The notes below the pieces were generated by a model. That model was not told where the DNA came from, did not search any database, and saw only the letters and a program-made list of their open reading frames with translations. 64,000 nucleotides of DNA from Notamacropus eugenii (Eukaryota; Chordata; Mammalia; Diprotodontia; Macropodidae): assembly GCF_028372415.1 (NCBI RefSeq), contig NC_092872.1, positions 394,782,853 through 394,846,852 of the forward strand, read 5' to 3'. The translations under genes were made by a program, and so were the position numbers. Positions 55,803 through 64,000 of the stretch are shown here, piece after piece (the first letter of the stretch is position 1; every line of letters begins with the position of its first letter).

Positions 55803-56390
55803 TTACTCATAGAGCACAGCACCCTTTCTGATGTTTAGAGTGTCCTGTGCCAGTGTCTCCCATGTCACATAGTCAAATCCAAAGTTCTTAAAAGAGAGCT
55901 TGAGAGTGTCCTTGTATTGCTTCTTTTGATGACCATGTGATTGTCTGCCCCATATGAGTTCTCCATAAAATAGCCTTTTTGGCAAGTGTACATTTTGCAT
56001 TCAAATAACGTGGCCAGCCAATAGGAGTTGCATTCTCTGAAGCATAGTTTGAATGCTTGGCAGTTCAACTCAAGCAAGGACTTCAGTGTCTGGTACCTTA
56101 TATTGCCAGGTGATCTGCAGAATGGTCCTAAGACAGTTCAAATGGAAGCGATTGAGTTTCCTGGCATGGTGCTGGTAGACTGTCCATGTTTCACAGGCAT
56201 ACAACGATAAGGTCAGCACAATGGCTCTGTAGGCCTTCAGTTTGATAGTCAGTCTAATACCTCTTCTCTCCTAAACTTTTCTTCAGAGCCTCCCAAACAC
56301 TGAGATAGTTCTGGTAATGTATGTATCAACCTCATTGTCAATGTATACATCCCTGGAAAGTATACTACCAAGGTAAGTGAACTTATCCAC
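55803..56390 (-). pseudogene. RTE ORF C-terminal segment, frameshifted
   Basis: Short open pieces on the minus strand continue the ORF after the RT domain. The piece at 55,803-56,000 reads 'LPKRLFYGELIWGRQSHGHQ', then 'KKQYKDTLKLSFKNFGFDYV', a conserved C-terminal block of RTE proteins. Frame changes separate it from the RT. Confidence 0.8.
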
Positions 56391-56399
56391 AGCATTCAT

Positions 56400-57173
56400 T
56401 CAAAACTTCTCCTTTTGTGGTAATTGATGGTTCCACACATGGTATGGATGATGTGGTGGTGGCTGATGGAGTACCTGTGTTTTCTTGATGTTAATTATTA
56501 GGCCAAAATTAGCACAGGCAGCAGAGAATTGATCCATACTTTCTTGCATCTCAGCTTCAGAGGCTGCATTGAGTGCATAATCATCTGCAAACAGAAAATC
56601 AAGCACCAACACTCTTTCCACTTTGGTCTTGGCTTGTAACCTTTTCACATTGAGGAACTTACCAGCAGTACGGTAGTTGACCTTGATGCCATGTTCATCC
56701 TCATTGAAAACATTTGACAACATGGCTGAAAACATCATACTAAAAAGCACGGGAGCAAGCACACAGCCCTGTTTCACTCCACTGGTAACTGGGAAGGCAT
56801 GAGAGCTTTGCCCATTATCCAGAACCCAGGCAAACATGTCATCATGAAATTGATGTACAATACTGATGAACTTCTCTGGGCAACCAAATTTTGACATAAT
56901 TTCCCATAAGTCCTCATGACTAACAGTGTCAAAGACTTTAGTCAGATCTACAAACATTGTGTACAGATCTCTGTTCTGCTCCTGGTATTTCTCCTGGAAT
57001 TGTTGGGCAGCAAACACCATATTGACTGTTCCTCCACACTTTCTGAAGTCACACTGGCTCTCAGGTATATGACCATCTTCTAGGTGAAGGATCAGCCTAT
57101 TAAGGAGGACCCTAACAAGAATTTTGCCACCAGTGATTAAGAGGGAGACCCTGATATGATTGTCCCAGGACAA
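56400..57173 (-). pseudogene. RTE reverse-transcriptase domain, open 257-codon frame
   Basis: Motifs appear in order: 'MFVDLTKVFDTVSHEDLW' (motif A, residues 73-90, with Asp76), 'SGVKQGCVLAPVLFS' (motif B, 131-145), 'FLFADDYALNA' (motif C, 193-203, with the catalytic Asp197 and Asp198) and 'FGLIINIKKTQVL' (motif D, 223-235). All three catalytic aspartates are kept and the frame has no stop over 257 codons, in contrast to the decayed L1s. The first Met is not a real start, because RT sequence continues upstream to about 57,225 in another frame. With no endonuclease and broken ends it is a relic, but a young one. The family copies RNA into DNA at the insertion site. Confidence 0.9.
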
Positions 57174-57852
57174 TCTATTCCCTTTACCTTTATAGAGATG
57201 GACAATGGAGGCATCCTTGAGCTGTGTGCAGGGTTGTGACTACAGTTCCCATTGTATGCACACCTGCTGCTTCATCACTTGCCTCTCGCCACAGGACTGT
57301 GAGGCATAATAGTAAAATGGTATGGGTGATATCTTTTGATTCGTGCATAAATTGGATTTAAGTGGCAGAGTTGCAAAAAAGTCATCAGCCTCACTCTCTT
57401 CTCCAGTGTCCTCATAGTCCATTGGCAGGACAGAGTCAAGATGACTGGCGATGGCTCGGGATGCAGTGGATGACCTTGACGTTTTTGGTGTCTAATCAAG
57501 CTCTAAGCACTCCAAAATTGCCTGTTTCATCTGCCTTCATGGCCATTGGAACAAATTGTTCTCATCTGCCCATTCCACCAGAGGAAGTCTTCACATGCTT
57601 GGGGTAGACAATCGCCTAACTCACCAATGGGTGTGAGAACCCTTGGTTACCCTCAACCTAGTTTGACCCATCTGCAGAAATGGTTTACCGGGGTGTGGCC
57701 GCTACACATGCTGAAGATTCTTGGAGCCATAGGTGAGAGTTGGGTGGAACAGGTGGACACCAAAGGTGGAGAGAGCCCTGAAAAGGGCTCAGCAGCTATC
57801 GCTATAAAGGTACTGGCCCTCCCTCAACACACCCTACACCCCTCCCAAGAGA

Positions 57853-57867
57853 AAGAAATAATGAGCA
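57853..57867 (+). repeat. Right TSD of LDHA retrocopy
   Basis: Exact copy of 53,855-53,869. The RTE insertion has displaced it from the LDHA poly-A tail. Its first 7 bases also remain at 55,586-55,592. Confidence 0.9.
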
Positions 57868-58338
57868 GACAGACATCAGTAAAACCTAGAGAGTCTTATA
57901 TGAAATGATGTTGAGTGAAGTGAACAGAACCAGGAGGACGTTGTACATGGTAATAGCTACTTTGTGCAATGACTGACTTTGATAGACTTAGCTCTTCCCA
58001 ACAATGCAAGGACCTAAAACAACTCCAAAAGACTCATGATGGAAAATGCCATCCATATCTAGACAAAGAAATATGGAGTCTGAATGCAGATCAAAGTATT
58101 CATTTGCTCATTTTATTTTATTTTATTTTGCTTTTCTTTCTCATGGTTCCTCCCATTTCTTCTATACAACATGACTAATGTGAAAATACGTTTAATAAGA
58201 ATGTGTATGTAGAGCCTATATTGGATTGCATGCCATATTGAGGAGGAGGAGGGAGGGGAGATTTAGAAAATTTAAAACTTATGGGACTGAATGTCGCAAA
58301 ATAAAAATAAATTAATGAATTTGTTAAAAAAAAAATAA
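57868..58338 (+). mobile_element. Outer L1 3' end, right part
   Basis: It resumes the L1 exactly after the TSD with 'tgatgttgagtgaagtgaac', then the 3' UTR ('atacaacatgactaatgtga', 'tgtagagcctatattggatt') and an A-rich tail. A TTTTA run lies at 58,113-58,130. Confidence 0.93.
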
Positions 58339-58350
58339 AACAGTAAAGTG
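58339..58350 (+). repeat. Right TSD of outer L1
   Basis: Exact copy of 53,653-53,664. Confidence 0.88.
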
Positions 58351-58735
58351 AGGATAAAAGAATCATTGTTTAAGTCACATTTTGCTACTGCACAATTTTG
58401 CTGAAAGCCTCTATTGAAACTGAATCTTAGGCTACTTTATGATGAAATGGCCAATGATGTCAGAGTTGATGTTACCTCTCTTGTGAATTATTCTTTCACA
58501 AATACAGTTTTGATGTTACCCATTCCAACTTTGTTAAAAACCTTCAATGAACATCAGTACCTACCAAAACAGTGCAAAGTCCTCCCTTCCCCGTCTATTT
58601 TTCAACAGATCTATTTTATATTTCAGTAGAATTTTTTTCTCTCTTACTCTTCTGCTGCAGATATCCAATGTTCTATTTCTGTAAGACTATTCAATGTATC
58701 CAAAACAAACCCTCTACGTCCTGCTTCTAATCCTT
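58351..58735. other. Unassigned non-coding sequence
   Basis: No gene and no named repeat is recognised. Confidence 0.45.
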
Positions 58736-59125
58736 TACCTTGTTCTTTCTGCGTGAACCATCATTTGCCTCTAGTTTAGAAGTTCTAATTTGTGTTCTGC
58801 CTTCAAATTCCAGGTCATGATGCTTCCTGTTTCTTGAAACCTTTTCTGATTACTGTACTTATGACATTGCTGCACCCTACGAACTACCCTAGTACTCTGT
58901 ACCTTTATAATTCCACCCTGGCATCAGACCTTGTGATATGTGTGTGTATAAATACATAACATATACATGCATGAATGTATGTATGTATCTATCTTTGCAT
59001 ATGCTGCAAACTCCATGAAATCAGGAATTTTGCCTTTTAGTAAGTTTTTACCTCCTTCTCAAGTACCAAATATAGTATATTACACAAAATAGGTGATCAA
59101 TATTTACTGAATGAATGAAGATTAG
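58736..59125 (+). mobile_element. L2 3' region relic
   Basis: It has 'ttgaaaccttttctgattac', 'actccatgaaatcaggaatt' and 'ctgaatgaatgaag', with a TATG repeat (58,970-58,995) inside it. Confidence 0.7.
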
Positions 59126-59189
59126 TCCATTCTCCATGATCAAAGGAGCAAAAATAGATTGGATAAAGAACTTATTTTTATTTGGTCAG

Positions 59190-59209
59190 ATTTTTTTTGG
59201 GGGGGGGGG
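59190..59209 (+). repeat. T8G10 homopolymer junction
   Basis: A run of T directly followed by ten Gs. It is unusual in this AT-rich region. Confidence 0.9.
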
Positions 59210-59789
59210 TTGCAATGATGTTTAAGACTGCAAAAAAGCTACCTAGAATCTGATATGAAATTTTACTTACTGTCCTCCAGGAACCATTTCTTAATGGATG
59301 AAAAATAGTATTAATTATTCTGAGATGGTCATTTAGGAGATTCAATAGTATGATAACTATGCTCTGCAAGACTGGGATTATAGAACAACTTTGAGTGTCG
59401 GCAGTAACTTGAAAACCAGTGAAGAAATGCTATGATGTACTGGGGAAATGTTATGAACAATTAAAAACGCTAACATAACAAAATAGAAGATGCTTGTCTG
59501 TTCTGCTACTACTCAGCCTCTTCTAAATAATCAGGCAAAATAGAAGAAAAGTAAATCTAAACATTTTGGTGTCCCACCAGACTATACTATAAAGATATAG
59601 TAAGAAAAAGAGGTTCAACTACCTTCAGTGGTGGGGTATAGTTTTCTAGGTATCTGTCCAATTTGAAACTGCCATTATAAACTTAATAATTAATCAATGT
59701 TACTAAGAGACATACAACATTAAATAGCAAGTCCTTGAATTTCCTACCTGAATCTAAATATCTAACCACTATTGTATCTAAATTGGGGA
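59210..59789. other. Unassigned non-coding sequence
   Basis: No gene and no named repeat is recognised. Confidence 0.45.
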
Positions 59790-59970
59790 GGTAGCTATAC
59801 TGTAATGGAAATCAGACTAGATTTGGAGTCTGTAGGTCTGGGTTTGAATACTGGTTCTGCTAGGAACCTTGAGCAAATTTTCTATATTTCAGTTTCCTCC
59901 TCTGCGAAATGATGGGGTTGGATTACATTATCTATAATGTCCCTTCTGACTCTTGGATGTCTTCTTCATC
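59790..59970 (+). mobile_element. MIR3-type SINE
   Basis: It has 'taggtctgggtttgaatact', 'tttcagtttcctcctctgcg' and 'ataatgtcccttctgactct'. Confidence 0.85.
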
Positions 59971-60264
59971 TTCTATATCTAGATCAATAACAACCCATTT
60001 TATAGTTCTTCAAGTAAGCAGGGACAATTTGCTCAAAATAATGATATGTACTTTTATTATCAAAATATATTTCACATATTTTCTAGGATAAATTATGAGA
60101 GTTTGTATTATTCTTATCATTAGAAAAAGTACAAAGAGGTGATACATTGATAGCAAAATCTATAGATTTCAGCCAGGATGATATGGCAGCAAAGGGAAGA
60201 TTATTCCTATAGACTATGGATAACAGAGGTTTTTATTAGTTCCATAATGGCAACATAGCAAAGA
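59971..60264. other. Unassigned non-coding sequence
   Basis: Nothing recognised. Confidence 0.4.
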
Positions 60265-60378
60265 TGATAAAATGCTGAACTTGGGGATCAAGAAAACCTA
60301 GGATCAAATTTGGACTCCAACATTTAATGGCTGTATGACCCTTTGCAAGTTGCTTAACTTCTATGCACATCGTGAGCC
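60265..60378 (+). mobile_element. tRNA-headed SINE or MIR fragment
   Basis: It has 'ttggggatcaagaaaaccta', then 'ggatcaaatttggactccaa', then 'gctgtatgaccctttgcaag'. Only the head part is present. Confidence 0.75.
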
Positions 60379-61690
60379 TCCTTAAGACTTAGTATAATAC
60401 TGTAAATTATTATTGAGTTACCATCTGCATTGAGGAAAAACTTCCCATGCCAGAAAGTTGTGCAAACTGAAAAAAATTCTAGAACAACTGTGTATTTTTA
60501 TATTCTATTCACATGAAATAAATTTGTTATTCATTAATCTTGCTATTTTGATTACAACTCAGATAGGTACTTTTGGTGAAATTTACAGTAACCTGAGGAA
60601 AATATTCTCCATCTGTGAACACTAAAACTTTCAATTGCTAATGTCATATACAAGATAAAATACCATCATGAAACTAGCAAAGTATTCAGAAATAGATTTT
60701 GCCCACAATAATATCAACACTTTTATTTCAAGCTCATTTTTTTAACCTTAATGAGTACTGGAATTAGTAGAGTACAAAACGTTCTCTATCGGTTGAAAAT
60801 CTTCTCACAACTCAATTTAATTTAATTTGAAAATAGCTGTTTTACTGTCTCTCAAACTAAATCTAAGAAATCAAACAGAGCATTAACATGTTAATTAATA
60901 AGTGGTTCAGAGGAAGGTAGGAAGTGATTAGTTGCATTACGATTCCTTCAGATTGACTCTGGAAACTTCATTAAAGGGCTCTTCAGAAATGCTTTGCCTC
61001 AAAAGTAGTCAAACACATGGCACATGGCCTTCATGAATCTCTAGTTGCACAGAAAGAAGATGTTCCCTAGATCTCTAGTGTGAGGTCTTTTATATTTACA
61101 GATACCTGGAGAGAAGATATTTCAATGGTTTGATATTTAACCTTATGGTACAGCATCCCAATAAATTTTCAAACTACATAATATATATCCAAGGTTGACT
61201 GTACTTTGTGAGTGACAGAACCAATTGCATAATTAATATTGCACATTCACTTTTAGAGGACTGATTGGAATTGGTTGATCCACTCTTTTTGTGGGGGGTT
61301 GGGGTGGAGGGAAAGTAGTTCCTATAAGTGAAATATATTTTTTGATCTTCCTTTAACTTCATTAGTCACTTAGCTTCAGTAAAAGAAAATGAGGAAGGGT
61401 TATTGTCACTGCCTAGAGCACCCTACTAATGTACATAGACTCTATCTTTATTTCTTTAGCTACTACTAAAGATATGTCTCTAGATATGAATTGAATTAGG
61501 TGTGAGGGGTTTGTAGGACATAAGAATGGTTCATGATGCCACTATGATACATTGCAGTGCTACTAATAAAAATAATAAATTCCTTGATTGAATTTAAATG
61601 TAAGATTCAATAAATAATATTTGCATTATATCTTGTACTCTTTCAGAACTTTATTGTGTCCATATTTGGGTTCCTATATTTTTAGATAGA
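60379..61690. other. Unassigned non-coding sequence
   Basis: No gene and no named repeat is recognised in about 1.3 kb. A short G-rich run lies near 61,291-61,311. Confidence 0.5.
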
Positions 61691-61925
61691 GATATAAATA
61701 GACATATACACATATGTATTTATACACATATGCACATACATGTGTACATACATATATGAATAAATGCATATAGATCCACAAATTATTCATCTGTATAGCT
61801 ATAGATATCAATCACTGCATATATATGGATACACACATGTACACACACAAACACAGATGTACATTTATATGTGCATATATGTCTGCATATACATGCATGC
61901 ACACACACATGCATGTGTGTATGTT
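61691..61925 (+). repeat. TA/CA simple-repeat block
   Basis: Imperfect ATAC, ACAC, CATG and TATG units in both phases. Open frames on both strands are artefacts. Confidence 0.9.
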
Positions 61926-62039
61926 TGTTGTAGAATATACATATGCTCCATAGAAGTATAACCCTAAAGATAAATGGAAAGCAGAAAAAAAAAACTGGAC
62001 TTTGGGTTAGAAAGAACATAAAAAATTATGAACTTCACT

Positions 62040-62185
62040 CCCCATTAATTAACAAAAAAGGAAAAGAAGTGGAAGTCTAGAAAGGTGAAATGATTTTCAC
62101 AAGGCTACAAAGATAGTCTGGAAGACCTAATATTTGAACTCAGTTCCTTTAATTAGAAATCAGGTTTCTTTTTTCCATTATCAAA
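62040..62185 (-). mobile_element. MIR-type SINE relic
   Basis: Antisense 'tctagaaaggtgaaatgatt', 'ttcacaaggctacaaagata', 'ctaatatttgaactcagttc'. Confidence 0.7.
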
Positions 62186-62884
62186 AATTGTCCATATCTT
62201 AGATCAAGGGTCCCTCCCCTGTGATCTATGAATTTACTGTTGTTGTTTTAATATTTGACTTTAATATTTTAACTTAATTTCTTACCTTTGTAATCCTGTT
62301 TATTTTATTTTATGTCATTAAAATAAGAAAAGGGGCCTGTAGGCTTCACAAGGCTTCCGAAAAGGGTCATTGAAAGTGTTAAAAATTCCTCTTTTAGAAA
62401 AGAAAACAACAAAACACTTTTTCCAGTCTTATGTGAATAGTATAAAAAGTGTTATAGCTCTGAGTGAATTAAGCCTCTTAAGGAAAACTAAGGATAATAA
62501 AATAGGAACATCAAAGGATGGATGGGACAACTGTTCAGAATGAATTGAATAACAATAACTGACAACAGAGAGAAAGTTGAGTTAACTGACCTCTTATTTT
62601 ACTTCTGTTTTTTTTTCTTTCCTTTTCTTTCAAGGAGAATAATCTTTCCACTGCCTTGAAATGATAAAACCCAAATGACTAATGGAATTGATTTGAATTG
62701 ATACCTTTATACTTAAAAAATTAGCAAGTGATCAATTAGTTACCTTTAATGAGTTCAAATCATGTCATTCCAATTCATATCCTACAGTACTGAAAAAACT
62801 AGCAAATATTATTGTTGAACCATGGTCCATAGTCTTAAAATTTGGGAAACAGTGAAAGAAGCAGAGCTGGAGACATACATATTA
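62186..62884. other. Unassigned non-coding sequence
   Basis: No gene and no named repeat is recognised. Confidence 0.45.
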
Positions 62885-63058
62885 ATTATTTCCTATGTAT
62901 CCTATGATAGCTTATTTATACATATTTGCTTCTTTCCCCCATTATATTGTGAGCTTCTTGATGATGGGGACTGTCTTTTGCCTTTCTCTGAATTCTCAGT
63001 GCTTAGCACAATGCCTGGGGACATAGCACGTGTTAAATAAATCCTCATTGATCAACTA
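62885..63058 (+). mobile_element. L2 3' end, well preserved
   Basis: It has 'attatattgtgagcttcttg', 'atgatggggactgtcttttg', 'cagtgcttagcacaatgcct'. Confidence 0.9.
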
Positions 63059-63064
63059 ACTGAA

Positions 63065-63425
63065 ATTAAGAATGTTTAACCTAGACGACATAAAGCTTTT
63101 GGAGACAAATAATAGATTTACTTTGCTTGATTTCAGAACAGATTGGTGGGTAAAAGTTGCAGAGAAGCAAATATAGACATTCAATAAAGAGAAAAAAAGA
63201 AAAAAAAAATTCTAACAATTAAAGCTCTTCATCAAAAATACTGTGCTACCTGAGGAGATGGTAGATTCTTCCCCATTGCAGTTCTTCGAGAAAAAAAGCT
63301 TTTTGACTCGCTTGCTGCATATAATTGTGAAGGCATTTTTCTTCAACTAGAGTATGGGCTAGATGGTATCTGGTATCTCTTCCTTCTCTGGGAGATCTGG
63401 GATTTCGTGATCTCTGTGGAGAACA
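63065..63425 (+). mobile_element. CR1/L3 LINE 3' end
   Basis: It has 'tctaacaattaaagctcttc', 'ctgtgctacctgaggagatg' and 'tagagtatgggctagatggt', in the order of the copies at 48.7 and 51.3 kb. Confidence 0.82.
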
Positions 63426-63574
63426 GGAAATAAACTAGCATTTCATGAGAAAGAGTTTACAGAGTGGTATGTTAGAATTTCCCTAGAGTTAGAGTGATAG
63501 GAGAGGGTGGACAACCATATGATACTATTTTAGTGTATAATAATGAACTAGGTAATAATAACAATAATAATATC

Positions 63575-63785
63575 TAGCATTTATATAGTACTTAAGGTTT
63601 GCAAAGAACTTTAAAATATTATCTTATTTTATTCTCACACAAACCGTGGGAGGTAGGTGTTATTATTATGACCATTTTAGGGATGAGGAAATTGAGTCAG
63701 ATAGAGGTTAAATGACTTGCCCAGGATCACACAGCTTGTAGATAACTGAGGTGAGATTTGAACTTGAAGCACCTTTTCCTTTCAG
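63575..63785 (-). mobile_element. MIR-type CORE-SINE, well preserved
   Basis: Antisense 'tagtacttaaggtttgcaaa', 'gggaggtaggtgttattatt', 'gaggttaaatgacttgccca', 'ggatcacacagcttgtagat'. The head end abuts the next SINE. Confidence 0.9.
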
Positions 63786-64000
63786 CTAGGTAGCTCAGTG
63801 GCACACTGGGTGGAGTGCTGGGCTTGGAGTCGGGGAAAGGAGTTCAAATCCTATCTTTGATACTAACTGTATGACACTAGGCAAGCCACTAAACCTATGT
63901 CTTTCTCTGTTTTTACAACGATAAAATGGGGAACATGAAAGCATTTAAATCACGAGGTTGTTGTGAGGAACAAATGAAATAAGATTTTTAAAGCGCTGAC
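63786..64000 (+). mobile_element. MIR-type CORE-SINE, runs off the window
   Basis: It has a tRNA-like head 'cagctaggtagctcagtggc', then 'gagttcaaatcctatctttg' and the core 'cacgaggttgttgtgaggaa'. It is cut by the window end. Confidence 0.9.

Larger units (their letters stand above)
55593..57851 (-). mobile_element. RTE-type LINE, internally deleted
   Basis: The element lies antisense, with its 5' head at 57,851 and its 3' tail at 55,593 ('ggtcctcttcaagaacgaag' followed by 'gacaacaatcaacc' on the minus strand). It has a SINE-like head (57,851-57,320), about 90 bases of unmatched sequence (57,320-57,225), then reverse transcriptase and C-terminal coding sequence, then the tail. The endonuclease region expected between head and RT is missing. 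At 2.26 kb it is shorter than a full RTE (about 3.3 kb). An 8-10 bp TSD ('aaagaaat' core) flanks it at 55,585-55,592 and 57,852-57,859, inside the 3' TSD of the LDHA copy. It is the youngest of the three nested elements. Confidence 0.92.

Overview
This window looks like non-coding DNA from a marsupial. It has no gene with an intact, supported reading frame. The evidence is the repeat content: LINE-1 copies with marsupial-type ORF1/ORF2 and 3' UTR, an RTE-type LINE with its short head-plus-tail SINE partners, many tRNA-headed CORE-SINEs, and many old L2, CR1/L3 and MIR relics. The unique background is AT-rich and CpG-poor. There are long CT, CA and TA simple repeats. I cannot name the species from the sequence alone. 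Family names are from recognition of the sequence, not from a database search.

Layout. 0-1.3 kb: an RTE-related SINE and unique DNA. 1.35-7.57 kb: a long but decayed sense-strand L1, itself hit by an antisense L1 3' end at 3.36-3.87 kb with a perfect 14-bp target-site duplication (TSD). 7.6-14.5 kb: unique DNA, CT and TAC repeats, a MIR and an old L1 tail. 14.5-18.4 kb: an unusual block with a diverged ~600-bp inverted repeat, four copies of an unrecognised ~65-bp motif set among TA/CA repeats, and two L1 3' ends lying tail to tail. 18.4-28.2 kb: L2/MIR relics, an old L1 (22.3-24.4 kb), an L2 relic split by two SINEs, then 2.5 kb with no repeat I recognise. 28.4-29.1 kb: a CT-CA-CAG compound microsatellite and a 443-nt pure pyrimidine run. 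29.55-30.16 kb: a CpG-rich solo LTR with a 6-bp TSD. 30-43.6 kb: L2, MIR and SINE relics, an antisense L1 3' end with a 15-bp TSD, a full-length 7SL RNA retrocopy (34.2-34.5 kb) and a polypurine tract. 43.6-45.3 kb: the 5' part of an antisense L1, interrupted by an LTR-like insert. 45.3-53.6 kb: L2, CR1/L3, MIR and SINE relics. 53.65-58.35 kb: a three-level nest in which an L1 tail holds a processed LDHA pseudogene, and the 3' TSD of that pseudogene holds an antisense RTE element with an open reverse-transcriptase frame. 58.4-64 kb: more L2/MIR/SINE/CR1 relics.

The clearest history is in the 53.6-58.4 kb nest, where three separate TSDs give the order L1, then LDHA retrocopy, then RTE. L1 machinery is the likely source of the LDHA and 7SL copies, and RTE machinery of the short SINEs that share both its ends. 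I found no new multi-gene system. The least explained structure is the 14.5-18.4 kb block.
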